Assembly (NCBI GenBank): GCA_017551905.1
Contig: JAFZKK010000053.1
Location: 1-43,028, forward strand
Origin: Salinivirgaceae bacterium
Lineage (GTDB): Bacteria > Bacteroidota > Bacteroidia > Bacteroidales > SZUA-534
Direction: 5' to 3'
DNA length: 43,028 nt
A program made the position numbers and the translations under genes. The notes under the pieces were generated by a model. It was not told where the DNA came from and did no database searches. It saw only the letters and a list, made by a program, of their open reading frames with translations. Positions within the stretch are counted from its first letter, which is position 1. Every line of letters begins with the position of its first letter. Shown here in pieces: positions 23,565 to 31,823 of this stretch.

Positions 23565-23957
23565 ATGGAAAACAAGACACACGAGCTTCAAATGAAGGTC
23601 CGCGACTACGAGTGCGATATGGAAGGCATTGTGAACAACGCCAACTACCAACACTATTTTGAGCACGCACGCCACGAGATGTGCATTGAGCGCGGCATCA
23701 GCTTTGCCGAGCTTGTCGAGAAGAACATTTATGTGGTAGTGGCCCGCGTCGATATACGCTACAAACGTCCGTTGCGCAGCCGCGACGAGTTTGTGGTGAC
23801 CACCACGGCCGAACGCGATGGCTTTAAAATGCTGTTCCACCAGAAGATACTGCTGCTACCCGAGCGCCAGGTCTGCGCCGACGCCACAATCACAACGGTT
23901 GTCACTGTCGATGGCAAGCTGTCGCGCGCACCCGAGCTCGACAAATATTTCGAATAA
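23565..23957 (+). CDS. hotdog-fold acyl-CoA thioesterase (4HBT/YbgC family)
   Basis: A 130-residue cytoplasmic thioesterase. The 4HBT motif is Val-Arg-Asp-Tyr-Glu-Cys-Asp-Met-Glu-Gly-Ile-Val-Asn-Asn-Ala-Asn-Tyr, with the catalytic-acid position Asp/Glu before Gly-Ile-Val, then Tyr-Phe-Glu-His-Ala-Arg-His. The substrate is not readable; relatives cleave acyl-CoA or acyl-ACP. First gene of a three-gene run: its stop shares one base with the TatD start. Confidence 0.92.
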   Translation: MENKTHELQMKVRDYECDMEGIVNNANYQHYFEHARHEMCIERGISFAELVEKNIYVVVARVDIRYKRPLRSRDEFVVTTTAERDGFKMLFHQKILLLPERQVCADATITTVVTVDGKLSRAPELDKYFE

Positions 23958-24619
23958 TGCTGCCTCCGTTCGTCAACATTCACACCCACAAGGCCAGCGG
24001 CTTGGGCATAGAACTTGTCAATGCTGATGATTGTAACTCGTTGCCCGACAGCAATTTCGTATCGGCAGGACTGCATCCGTGGCAGGTTGGAAAATGCGAC
24101 CACCAACAAACGCTTGACGCAATCGACCGCCTTTGCCGCGACGGAAAAATAGCGGCCATTGGCGAGGCCGGCCTCGACCGAGCCATTGAAACCGACATTG
24201 AACGGCAGAAAGATGTTTTTGCGGTGCAATTGGATTTGGCAAAACAGTACCATCTGCCGATGGTAATTCATTGTGTAAGAGCCTATTCCGACTTTTTGCA
24301 AATTTTGCAACACGAGCCGACGGTGAAAATGATTTTTCACGGATTCAATGGCAACGCCACCACCGCAAACCAACTTCTGCGGCACGGCGCAATGTTGTCG
24401 TTTGGCCATCAATTACTGAATAACAACGAGTTACAAAAAACTTTCGCAGGCATCCCAAACGATTGCATATTTCTTGAAACCGACACAAAAGACATCGGAA
24501 TCGATGATATTTATAACTTTGCGGCTAGGCTGAAAAACGTCTCAACCGACGAACTTAAAGAAATAATATTCAATAATTTAATCAGCATTTTCGGCAACAA
24601 ATGGGCGACAATTGGTTAG
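23957..24619 (+). CDS. TatD family metal-dependent hydrolase
   Basis: A 220-residue TIM-barrel nuclease-like protein, shorter than E. coli TatD (about 260) but as usual for Bacteroidota. Metal-site motifs are His-Thr-His (residues 8-10), Ile-Gly-Glu-Ala-Gly-Leu-Asp, Val-Ile-His-Cys, Phe-His-Gly-Phe and Leu-Glu-Thr-Asp. TatD proteins act as DNA 3'-5' exonucleases or in nucleic-acid quality control. It overlaps the next gene by 19 bp and the previous one by 1 bp, so translation is probably coupled. Confidence 0.9.
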   Translation: MLPPFVNIHTHKASGLGIELVNADDCNSLPDSNFVSAGLHPWQVGKCDHQQTLDAIDRLCRDGKIAAIGEAGLDRAIETDIERQKDVFAVQLDLAKQYHLPMVIHCVRAYSDFLQILQHEPTVKMIFHGFNGNATTANQLLRHGAMLSFGHQLLNNNELQKTFAGIPNDCIFLETDTKDIGIDDIYNFAARLKNVSTDELKEIIFNNLISIFGNKWATIG

Positions 24620-25326
24620 AACGTACAGAACTTCTGCTGGGCAGCGAGAAACTTGAACAGCTGCGGCACAAACACGTGCTGGTTGTTGGCCTTGGCGGCG
24701 TGGGCGCCTACGCGGCCGAAATGATTACACGCGCCGGCGTTGGCCGGATGACCATTGTCGATGGCGACAAAGTGAACCCGAGCAACCTCAACCGCCAGCT
24801 GTTGGCCACTTGCAGCCAATTGGGCAAGCCGAAAGCCGAGGTTATGGCCGCCCGCCTGCGCGACATCAATCCCGCCATCGACCTGACCGTGATAAACGAT
24901 TTTGTGAAAGACGAACGAATGGAGCAAATGCTTGATAACGAGTACGATTACGTGGTTGACGCCATCGACACCATCTCGCCCAAAGTGTTCTTGATTCTTC
25001 ATTGTCTGAATCGTAACCTAAAGATTGTGAGTAGTATGGGCGCCGGCGGCAAAACCGACCCGTCGAAAATCGCCATTGCCGACATCAGCAAAACCTACAA
25101 CTGCAAACTTGCAAAATCGATACGCAAACGCTTGCACCGCAAAGGAATCGACCGCGGCGTGCCCGTGGTTTTCTCAACGGAACTGACCGACAAAGCCGCC
25201 GTGCTCGAGATTGACGACGAGGAAAACAAAAAATCGACTGTCGGCACCATATCGTATATGCCGGCAATGTTCGGAATTTTCTGTGCATCGAAGGTTTTGC
25301 GCGATTTGGCGGGGATTAATACCTAA
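24601..25326 (+). CDS. tcdA: tRNA threonylcarbamoyladenosine dehydratase
   Basis: A 241-residue E1-like ATPase that cyclises t6A37 of tRNA to ct6A. The nucleotide-binding loop is Val-Val-Gly-Leu-Gly-Gly-Val-Gly-Ala-Tyr-Ala-Ala-Glu; then Asp-Gly-Asp-Lys-Val-Asn-Pro-Ser-Asn-Leu-Asn-Arg-Gln, Leu-Gly-Lys-Pro-Lys and Asp-Ala-Ile-Asp-Thr. The family-specific Met-Gly-Ala-Gly-Gly-Lys-x-Asp-Pro and Val-Pro-Val-Val-Phe-Ser-Thr-Glu separate TcdA from ThiF and MoeB, and it lacks their Cys-x-x-Cys zinc pairs. Last gene of the operon. Confidence 0.93.
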   Translation: MGDNWLERTELLLGSEKLEQLRHKHVLVVGLGGVGAYAAEMITRAGVGRMTIVDGDKVNPSNLNRQLLATCSQLGKPKAEVMAARLRDINPAIDLTVINDFVKDERMEQMLDNEYDYVVDAIDTISPKVFLILHCLNRNLKIVSSMGAGGKTDPSKIAIADISKTYNCKLAKSIRKRLHRKGIDRGVPVVFSTELTDKAAVLEIDDEENKKSTVGTISYMPAMFGIFCASKVLRDLAGINT

Positions 25327-25620
25327 CCAAATTAACCCAATATTAGTTATGCCCTATCGGGCGGAAATTTTTAGAAAATTTAATTTAAAATTGATATAAA
25401 ATTTTATTAATCAATTTTTTATAAATTTTATTCAAAATTTTCTTACAATTTTTCGCGAAGCGATAATCCAACCCAAAAAACGCTTGCGTTTTATAAATTT
25501 TCCGTGTTTTTCGCGTGTTCCGTGGTTAAACATTTTGGTGGTTAGAAACCAAAAATCCGCGTTCCCCCCCAAATTTCGCTCAAAAACAGCCCGAAAAATC
25601 CTCGATTTTGCCCATTTTCA
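25327..25620. other. AT-rich intergenic stretch after tcdA
   Basis: No gene is visible. A weak GCCC-TATC-GGGC hairpin (25351-25362) may end tcdA. The rest is very AT-rich with many AAATTTT runs, then a stretch resembling low-complexity filler. Confidence 0.5.
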
Positions 25621-25701
25621 AAAACCGTTCGTTAAGTCAAACCTGCCGTTCGTTAGTTGAAACCCGCCGTTCGTTAAGTCAAACCCGCCGTTCATTTTTG
25701 G
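25621..25701. repeat. four tandem 21-bp units
   Basis: Units of the form AAACC(C/T)GCCGTTCGTTAAGTC start at 25639, 25660 and 25681, with a shortened unit at 25621. The second and fourth units diverge at their 3' ends. All spacers are the unit itself, so this is a tandem repeat and not a CRISPR array. Confidence 0.8.
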
Positions 25702-25861
25702 AGTATTGCACAGTTAAAATGCCCTGCCGACATTTGAAACGCAAGAAAAACAATGAGAAATGTGTAATGATTAATGATTAAAGAGTAATGATTACTGAAG
25801 AGGCAAAAAGGCATAAGGCAAAAGGCATAAGGTTGCTAAACTCTAAACTTCTAAACCTCTC

Positions 25862-25903
25862 AACTTTAAACTTTGAACTTTAAACTTTGAACTTTAAACT
25901 TTG
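25862..25903. repeat. three perfect 14-bp tandem units
   Basis: AACTTTAAACTTTG occurs three times without a mismatch. Degenerate relatives (AAACTCTAAACTTCTAAACC) precede it. Simple repeats of this type are common between genes in Bacteroidales. Confidence 0.85.
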
Positions 25904-25931
25904 AAAACTTATAACTTAAAACTTAAAAACT

Positions 25932-26015
25932 ATGATTTGCGCAACTATTATGATTCTGGCAATGGGTTACAACTACATTTTCCGTCACCCGCACGCAACC
26001 AAAACCAACATTTAA
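25932..26015 (+). CDS. possible 27-aa mini-ORF
   Basis: An ATG-to-TAA frame encoding a 27-residue peptide with a hydrophobic first half (Met-Ile-Cys-Ala-Thr-Ile-Met-Ile-Leu-Ala-Met-Gly) and a basic, His-containing tail. It ends 12 nt before the next mini-ORF. No homologue is recognised; it may be chance. Confidence 0.25.
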   Translation: MICATIMILAMGYNYIFRHPHATKTNI

Positions 26016-26027
26016 ACATCTATTCTT

Positions 26028-26120
26028 ATGAAAGCGAGACGCACTTTTATAAGCATTTTAGTTTGCACGCTTCTGGCGCTTATAGCCATTTGCTGTGTTT
26101 TAATTGGAGTGATTTGGTAA
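26028..26120 (+). CDS. possible 30-aa membrane micropeptide
   Basis: The ATG at 26028 opens a 30-residue peptide with a Lys/Arg start (Met-Lys-Ala-Arg-Arg) and a single strong membrane helix with three cysteines, ending Gly-Val-Ile-Trp-stop. This positive-inside anchor layout is what a real small membrane protein would have. It lies 49 nt before the large BspA-like gene on the same strand. Conservation cannot be judged here. Confidence 0.4.
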   Translation: MKARRTFISILVCTLLALIAICCVLIGVIW

Positions 26121-26169
26121 AAAGCATTGAATAACTATTTTTACATATAATATTTAAAATCAATTTATT

Positions 26170-29100
26170 ATGAAAAGAGCATTACAAAATCTATTTCTGA
26201 CAGCGGCCACGCTGATTTGCAGCACTGCGGCCACGTGGGCGGAAACAACTTTTACTGACCTTGACATAACGTATGAAATAACGTCCCTTACTACAGCAAA
26301 GGTTATAAGTTGTAGTAGTAATGCGGCAGATATAAGGATTGGAAACACAGTTGAATATGGAGGCAAATCATATACAGTTAATGCTATTGGTGAAGGTGCA
26401 TTTAAGAACAAAAAATATCTGGAATATATACAATTCGAATCGGGCGTTCAAAGCATTGGTGCGAATGCATTCGAAGGTTGTTCTAAGCTGTCTTCGATAT
26501 CTGGTATTAATTACATAAGTTATATTGGCAATTATGCATTTGCAGGGTGTACCAGTCTTACGAGGGTTTATCTCAAGAAAGTTGTTAGAATTGGCAATTA
26601 TGCATTTTCTGGATGTACCAATCTTATTGAAGTCTCTTACAACGGGCAAACGTGCGTATTACAAACCATTGGCGATTATGCTTTTAATAATTGCACCAGT
26701 TTGACCGGCGTTGAAACGGGAGCCTCTCTTCAAAGTATTGGAGAATATGCTTTTAATGGTTGTACCAAGTTTGGCGGTATGGAAACAGGAAATGCTCTTC
26801 AAAGCATTGGAAAGTATGCTTTTAATGGTTGCACCAGAATGGGCACATTCAAAATGGCAAGTTCAGAAACGACATTAGGCGAAGGTGTTTTTAATGGATG
26901 CTCCAATCTTACAACCGTTACATTAAGTTACAATATCACAACTATTCCCCAAAATGCTTTCTGTTATTGTACGAGTTTGGAATCGATAAAAATACCCTCA
27001 AATGCCACAACTATTGGGTATTGTGCTTTTGAAGGATGCTCAAAGCTGAGTTCCGTTACCGGGCACACTAATGTTACAACAATAGCAAGCGGAGCGTTTT
27101 ATCTTTGCACAGGTCTTAAAGAATTCACCATACCAGAAAAAGTCAGCAATGTGAGCGCTTCTGCTTTTAACGGCTGCACCAATTTGTCAAAGTTTTATGT
27201 ATCATCGAGTTCAAATTACTATTCGGCAGACGATTATGTATTGTATAACAAAGGCAAAACAAAAATCGTCAAATACCCTGCCGCGAAAACAGGTTCATCA
27301 TATACGTTTCCCAGCACAGTTACAACTATTGGCGCAGGTGCTTTTTATGAATGCTCAAACTTAACATCACTTACCATTCCAAGTAAAATAACAACTATTG
27401 AAGAAGACGCTTTCTATGGGTGCGGTTTTTCTTCAATCACTATTCCGAAAACTGTTACGACAATCGCATATAATGGTGTGCGAGTAACTAATATATATTG
27501 TGAAGCTACAGAAAAACCATCAGGGTGGAATAATTCCTGGTATAGCGGAAATGTTTATTGGGCAAAGATTATAACCGTTGTGTCTAACAACACAAACTAT
27601 GGAACTGTCACAGGCGGTGGAACCTATATGCACGGCACGTCGGTGTCACTTAAAGCAACACCAAAAACAGGATATATGTTTGCCAATTGGAGCGATGGCG
27701 GAGCGCAAACACATAATATTACAGCTAATGAGACAAAAACCTATACCGCCACATTTATACCCGAAATTGCAGTCGTGTCGCAAAGCAATTACCAGACGCT
27801 GGGGCTTACTTCAGACTATATAGGATATTATGTAATATCAAACGTCAGCCAGTTGTATGGTTTTGCCGATATAGTGAATGGCGGCAAACCTAATGCAAAC
27901 GCCGTCTTGATGAGCGACATTACAGTAAACAGCAATGTGCTGAAAACCGACGGCTCAGGCGCCCTCAATGGCAACGGCAGCAATTTTACAGTTTGGACTC
28001 CGATAGGTACAAACACCAATAAATATGAAGGAACGTTTGACGGTAACGGACATACTATCAGTGGTTTGTATTATAATAATAATGAATCTTCGAATGTTAA
28101 TATCGGCTTGTTTGGATACGCAAGTAATGCCACTATTAAGAATACCAGCATCGCAGATTCTTATTTTAGTGCTTATCAATATGTAGGTGGCATTTGCGGT
28201 TATGTGACCGGTGGTGATTCTCGAATTACCAATTGCCACAATTCAGCTACTATTTATGCTGATTTTACAAATAGTGGGGCTGGAGGCATTTGTGGAGCTT
28301 TGGATTACAAATCAACAACGGCAATAATTGAGGGTTGCCATAACGCAGGATATATCTCTGGAAAAATGAGATATGTTGGTGGTATTTGCGGCATCTTCTC
28401 AAGTGGGAAAATAAAAGAATGCTATAACATAGGAAAAGTATATTCAAAAGGAAATAATGATGTCAGTAGTGATGCATCTACGGGCGGCATTGCTGGATAC
28501 ATGAAAAACTCTTCTTCAATAGAGAATTGCTACAATACTGGTAATGTTGAAAGTTATGCAAAATTTGCGGGAGGAATTGTTGGTTATATGAATAGTACTA
28601 GTAACTCAGTAACCAACAGCTATAACACTGGAGAGATTAAAGGTAACGAAAAGACCGGTGGTATTTGTGGATATCGAGGAACAATAACCAATTGCTACAA
28701 TACTGGTACAATAAAAGGAGGATTTGAGACAGGAGGTATTTGCGGAAGCGATTGCGTTGTTTCTTACAGCTATAACACTGGCTCTATTTCTGGAAGCAAT
28801 TCGGTTGGTGGTATTACTGGTGGTTGGAAAACAACTACTAATTGTTACAATACTGGTGCAGTTTCTGGAGAATACTATGTTGGTGGCGTTTGCGGTTTTG
28901 GTAATGATGCATCTATAAGCATGAGCAACTGTTATAACATCGGTGTAGTCACAGGAACTACCAACTACGTCGGTGGCATTTGCGGCGGTCAAGGAAAACA
29001 AACCAAATGCTATTATCTGGCTGGTTGCGCAAATGATGGTGCTGTTGTGCAAAATGGTGTTGGATGTAGTTCTCATGGCCAAACCGCTAGTGACCAAGAA

Positions 29101-31659
29101 GGAACCATATCCAAGACATCCGACGAGTTTGCTTGCGGTGCTATTGCCTTGCTTTTGAACGGCGGCACCAACGAAGGTCCGTGGTTCCAAACGGTTGGCG
29201 AGGACGCAGGCCCTGTGCTTGATAATTCGCACGACCGCGTGGGAATGCTTGTTACCGAGGACAACACAATCACTGTTTCGGGCAATGTGGTATTGTTGGA
29301 AGACTATACCGTTGAGGCTGGCCAAACATTGGTTATTCCTGCCGACGCCTCAATCTCAACACTTACCACTCGTGCTCTCATAAACAATGGCAGAATGGTC
29401 TGCAACGGAAATATTTCGGGATTCAACTTCAGCGGCAACGGCAGTTTTGTTTTCGAAAACCTTACGGATTCCGACATAACATTCAATGCTACTAGTTATA
29501 CCTACAAAGGTTCGGCCTACACTCTTGAGAATGGGCTTGATGTTACTGTTGGTCGTACAATGTGCGGCAAACTGTTCACATACGCAGGCACAGCAACAGT
29601 AACTTATCAGAACAACGTGAATGTTGGCACAAATGCAACCGCAACGTGGAACGGAACCATCAGCAAGACATTTGCAATTGAACAAAAAGAAGTGACGCTA
29701 AATTGGGGAGAAACAACCTTTACATACGATGGCACAGCCCAGTTGCCGACAGCTACAGCCGGTGGTTTGTGCGGCACCGACGCTTGCACGGTTACTGTTG
29801 AAGGTGCCGGAACCGCAGCCGACACCTACACCGCTACGGCAACAAGTTTGAGTAACGCCAACTACAAACTGCCGGCAGAAAAAACCAAATCTTTCACTAT
29901 TAACAAGAAAGAAGTGACACTTGGATGGGAGAACACCTCTTTAACTTATAATGGCTCAGCACAAAAACCGACAGCTTCAGCAACTGGTTTGTGTGGCAAT
30001 GATGCTTGCACCGTAACCGTAACAGGCGAACAGACAAATGCTGGCTCGTACACTGCCACTGCATCAGCTTTGAACAATGCCAACTATAAACTGCCAGAAG
30101 CAAAAACCACGCAGTTTAGCATTGCGGCAAAAACAGTCTCGAACCCGACAATCGAGTTAAGCCAGACATCGTTCACCTATAATGGCACAGCACAAACGCC
30201 GACAATAACCGTGAAAGACGGCGAAACAACGATTAACCCATCGGAATACACCATAACTACGACAGAAGATGTCACCAATGTTGGAGGCAAGAGTGTAACA
30301 ATTACCGACAAGGCCAATGGAAACTACACCATAAGCGGCTCGGCAACTTACAGCATAACAGCCAAAACTGGCGTTGTTGTAACCATTACCGAAAATAGTG
30401 GTGTGGTTGTCTATAACACTGCCGGACAGAAAGTTGAAGGATATACCGTCAGCATCAACGATGAGCTTAACATCTATTCTGAATCTGATTTCAGTTTCAA
30501 TGGTGATTCAACTGTTAGTGGCACCAACGCCGGCACTTACCCAATGGAACTTTCGGCAGCTGATTTCAGCAACCAGAACTCTAACTACGCCGATGTTGAA
30601 TTTGTTATAGTGGATGGCGCGCTAACTATCAACAAGGCTGTCGAAGCGCCCAACAAGCCTGAAGCAACAATGGAAACCAAATTCATTGATACCAAATATA
30701 TTGAGCTGCCCGAGAAGTGGCAATGGGCTGAAAACAAGGCACTTGAACTCGGCGAAAACACCGCCACCGCCAACTATGAAGGCACCGACAAGGGAAACTA
30801 CGAGGTTGAGAGTGTCAATATCACCATTACGCGCAATGTGTGCGCCCATGACGGAGAAACCAGCGTTCTTCTAGCTATTGAGCCTACTTGCACTGAGGTT
30901 GGTTACAGCGGCGACACTTGCTGCGCACTCTGCGGCCTAGTTTACGGGCAAGGCCACAGCATCGATTCTCTCGGCCACAAAGCCGACAGCGTTCTGTTCG
31001 AGAACATAATGTCATCTACGTGCATCGAGTCTGGCTCTTACGACTCTGTTGTCTATTGCTCGGTTTGCCATGTTGAGGTCAGCCGCACTCACATCACCAC
31101 TCCGGCTAACGGCCACACGGTGGTTGTTGATGCGGCAGTGGCTGCAACCACCACATCGACTGGCCTTACAGAAGGTTCACATTGCTCAGTTTGTGGCGAT
31201 ACTATTGTAGCACAAATCGTTATCCCGATGCTGACTGATAACGGAAGTGAGAATCAAGGCGAAAACAATGAAGGCGGCGAAGGAAATGGAAACGAAGGTG
31301 GTAACGAAAACCAAGGTGGAAATGGTAACGAAAATGGCAACGAGAATCAAGGTGGAAATAATGAAGGCGGCGAAGGAAACGGAAATGGAAACCAAGGCGG
31401 CAATGAAAACCAAGGTGAAGAAAATCAGGAAGAAAACAATCCTGCAACCGCCATCGCCGAAACTGACGCTCCAGTTGTCAACATCTACGCCACAAGCAAC
31501 ACCATTGTTGTTGAGAACGCTACCGACGAAATCTTTGTTTACAACGTAATGGGCGGATTGGTTTACCGTGGCGTTGAAACGACGATAACCGTCACCCATA
31601 CAGGCGTTTACGTTGTAAAAACAGGCACCACAGCCAAACGTGTTATGATTAACCGATAA
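26170..31659 (+). CDS. BspA-like mosaic surface protein (LRR_5, InlB-B repeat, GLUG, MBG-like, Cys-knuckle, C-terminal sorting domain)
   Basis: A 1829-residue exported protein. Residues 1-24 are a signal peptide. About 60-440 are some 14 BspA-type leucine-rich repeats (Ile-Gly-x-x-Ala-Phe-x-x-Cys-x-x-Leu). About 465-535 is a divergent InlB-B repeat (Gly-Tyr-Met-Phe-Ala-Asn-Trp-Ser-Asp-Gly-Gly). About 670-945 carries ten GLUG motifs (Val-Gly-Gly-Ile-Cys-Gly). About 1170-1395 has MBG-like Ig domains with Thr-Tyr-Asp-Gly-Thr-Ala-Gln. About 1555-1680 has Cys-x-x-Cys knuckles with Leu-Gly-His spacers, then a Gly/Asn/Glu/Gln-rich linker (1690-1757). The last 65 residues resemble a T9SS type A sorting domain, so it is probably secreted by T9SS and surface-anchored. 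Adhesion is likely; the ligand is unknown. Confidence 0.9.
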   Translation: MKRALQNLFLTAATLICSTAATWAETTFTDLDITYEITSLTTAKVISCSSNAADIRIGNTVEYGGKSYTVNAIGEGAFKNKKYLEYIQFESGVQSIGANAFEGCSKLSSISGINYISYIGNYAFAGCTSLTRVYLKKVVRIGNYAFSGCTNLIEVSYNGQTCVLQTIGDYAFNNCTSLTGVETGASLQSIGEYAFNGCTKFGGMETGNALQSIGKYAFNGCTRMGTFKMASSETTLGEGVFNGCSNLTTVTLSYNITTIPQNAFCYCTSLESIKIPSNATTIGYCAFEGCSKLSSVTGHTNVTTIASGAFYLCTGLKEFTIPEKVSNVSASAFNGCTNLSKFYVSSSSNYYSADDYVLYNKGKTKIVKYPAAKTGSSYTFPSTVTTIGAGAFYECSNLTSLTIPSKITTIEEDAFYGCGFSSITIPKTVTTIAYNGVRVTNIYCEATEKPSGWNNSWYSGNVYWAKIITVVSNNTNYGTVTGGGTYMHGTSVSLKATPKTGYMFANWSDGGAQTHNITANETKTYTATFIPEIAVVSQSNYQTLGLTSDYIGYYVISNVSQLYGFADIVNGGKPNANAVLMSDITVNSNVLKTDGSGALNGNGSNFTVWTPIGTNTNKYEGTFDGNGHTISGLYYNNNESSNVNIGLFGYASNATIKNTSIADSYFSAYQYVGGICGYVTGGDSRITNCHNSATIYADFTNSGAGGICGALDYKSTTAIIEGCHNAGYISGKMRYVGGICGIFSSGKIKECYNIGKVYSKGNNDVSSDASTGGIAGYMKNSSSIENCYNTGNVESYAKFAGGIVGYMNSTSNSVTNSYNTGEIKGNEKTGGICGYRGTITNCYNTGTIKGGFETGGICGSDCVVSYSYNTGSISGSNSVGGITGGWKTTTNCYNTGAVSGEYYVGGVCGFGNDASISMSNCYNIGVVTGTTNYVGGICGGQGKQTKCYYLAGCANDGAVVQNGVGCSSHGQTASDQEGTISKTSDEFACGAIALLLNGGTNEGPWFQTVGEDAGPVLDNSHDRVGMLVTEDNTITVSGNVVLLEDYTVEAGQTLVIPADASISTLTTRALINNGRMVCNGNISGFNFSGNGSFVFENLTDSDITFNATSYTYKGSAYTLENGLDVTVGRTMCGKLFTYAGTATVTYQNNVNVGTNATATWNGTISKTFAIEQKEVTLNWGETTFTYDGTAQLPTATAGGLCGTDACTVTVEGAGTAADTYTATATSLSNANYKLPAEKTKSFTINKKEVTLGWENTSLTYNGSAQKPTASATGLCGNDACTVTVTGEQTNAGSYTATASALNNANYKLPEAKTTQFSIAAKTVSNPTIELSQTSFTYNGTAQTPTITVKDGETTINPSEYTITTTEDVTNVGGKSVTITDKANGNYTISGSATYSITAKTGVVVTITENSGVVVYNTAGQKVEGYTVSINDELNIYSESDFSFNGDSTVSGTNAGTYPMELSAADFSNQNSNYADVEFVIVDGALTINKAVEAPNKPEATMETKFIDTKYIELPEKWQWAENKALELGENTATANYEGTDKGNYEVESVNITITRNVCAHDGETSVLLAIEPTCTEVGYSGDTCCALCGLVYGQGHSIDSLGHKADSVLFENIMSSTCIESGSYDSVVYCSVCHVEVSRTHITTPANGHTVVVDAAVAATTTSTGLTEGSHCSVCGDTIVAQIVIPMLTDNGSENQGENNEGGEGNGNEGGNENQGGNGNENGNENQGGNNEGGEGNGNGNQGGNENQGEENQEENNPATAIAETDAPVVNIYATSNTIVVENATDEIFVYNVMGGLVYRGVETTITVTHTGVYVVKTGTTAKRVMINR

Positions 31660-31670
31660 TTGACAATGGG

Positions 31671-31708
31671 CAGAAGGTTCGAATCCGAAAATCGACTCAA
31701 ACCTTCTG
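31671..31708 (+). terminator. hairpin after the BspA-like gene
   Basis: CAGAAGGTT (31671-31679) and AACCTTCTG (31700-31708) pair perfectly around a 20-nt loop, 11 nt after the stop. There is no T-run, so it may stabilise the 3' end rather than terminate. Confidence 0.5.
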
Positions 31709-31732
31709 TCCTATAGCCCTTTAGTTAAAAGC

Positions 31733-31778
31733 GCCGCAAGATTTTGGAGAGCCAAGGTCTTGCGGCTTTTCTTTTTTT
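31733..31778 (+). terminator. Rho-independent terminator of the BspA-like gene
   Basis: GCCGCAAGA (31733-31741) and TCTTGCGGC (31758-31766) pair and are followed by TTTTCTTTTTTT. Confidence 0.85.
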
Positions 31779-31808
31779 CGGCTTGTAACAAATTGATTTT
31801 TAAATTTG
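31776..31808 (+). promoter_or_regulatory. promoter of the CNNM/CorC gene
   Basis: A perfect -7 box TAAATTTG (31801-31808) and TTTC at 31776-31779 with 21 bp between. The in-frame TTG at 31806 overlaps the box, so the true start is the ATG at 31824. Confidence 0.65.
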
Positions 31809-31823
31809 CCAAAACAAAAGGCG

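Noticed and set aside
25621..25701. Possible CRISPR array
   Set aside because: The 21-bp units abut with no unique spacers, and no cas gene is present.
25901..26134. 77-codon plus-strand frame before the BspA-like gene
   Set aside because: It begins in simple-repeat DNA and has no helix or strand pattern; the two shorter frames in another phase look more like real peptides.
31676..31686. GGTTCGAATCC, identical to a tRNA T-loop
   Set aside because: The flanks cannot form a T-stem and no acceptor, D or anticodon stem is present; the motif is part of a hairpin after the BspA-like gene.
31806..31823. TTG start six codons upstream for the CNNM/CorC protein
   Set aside because: The codon is part of the -7 box; the ATG at 31824 starts the first membrane helix.
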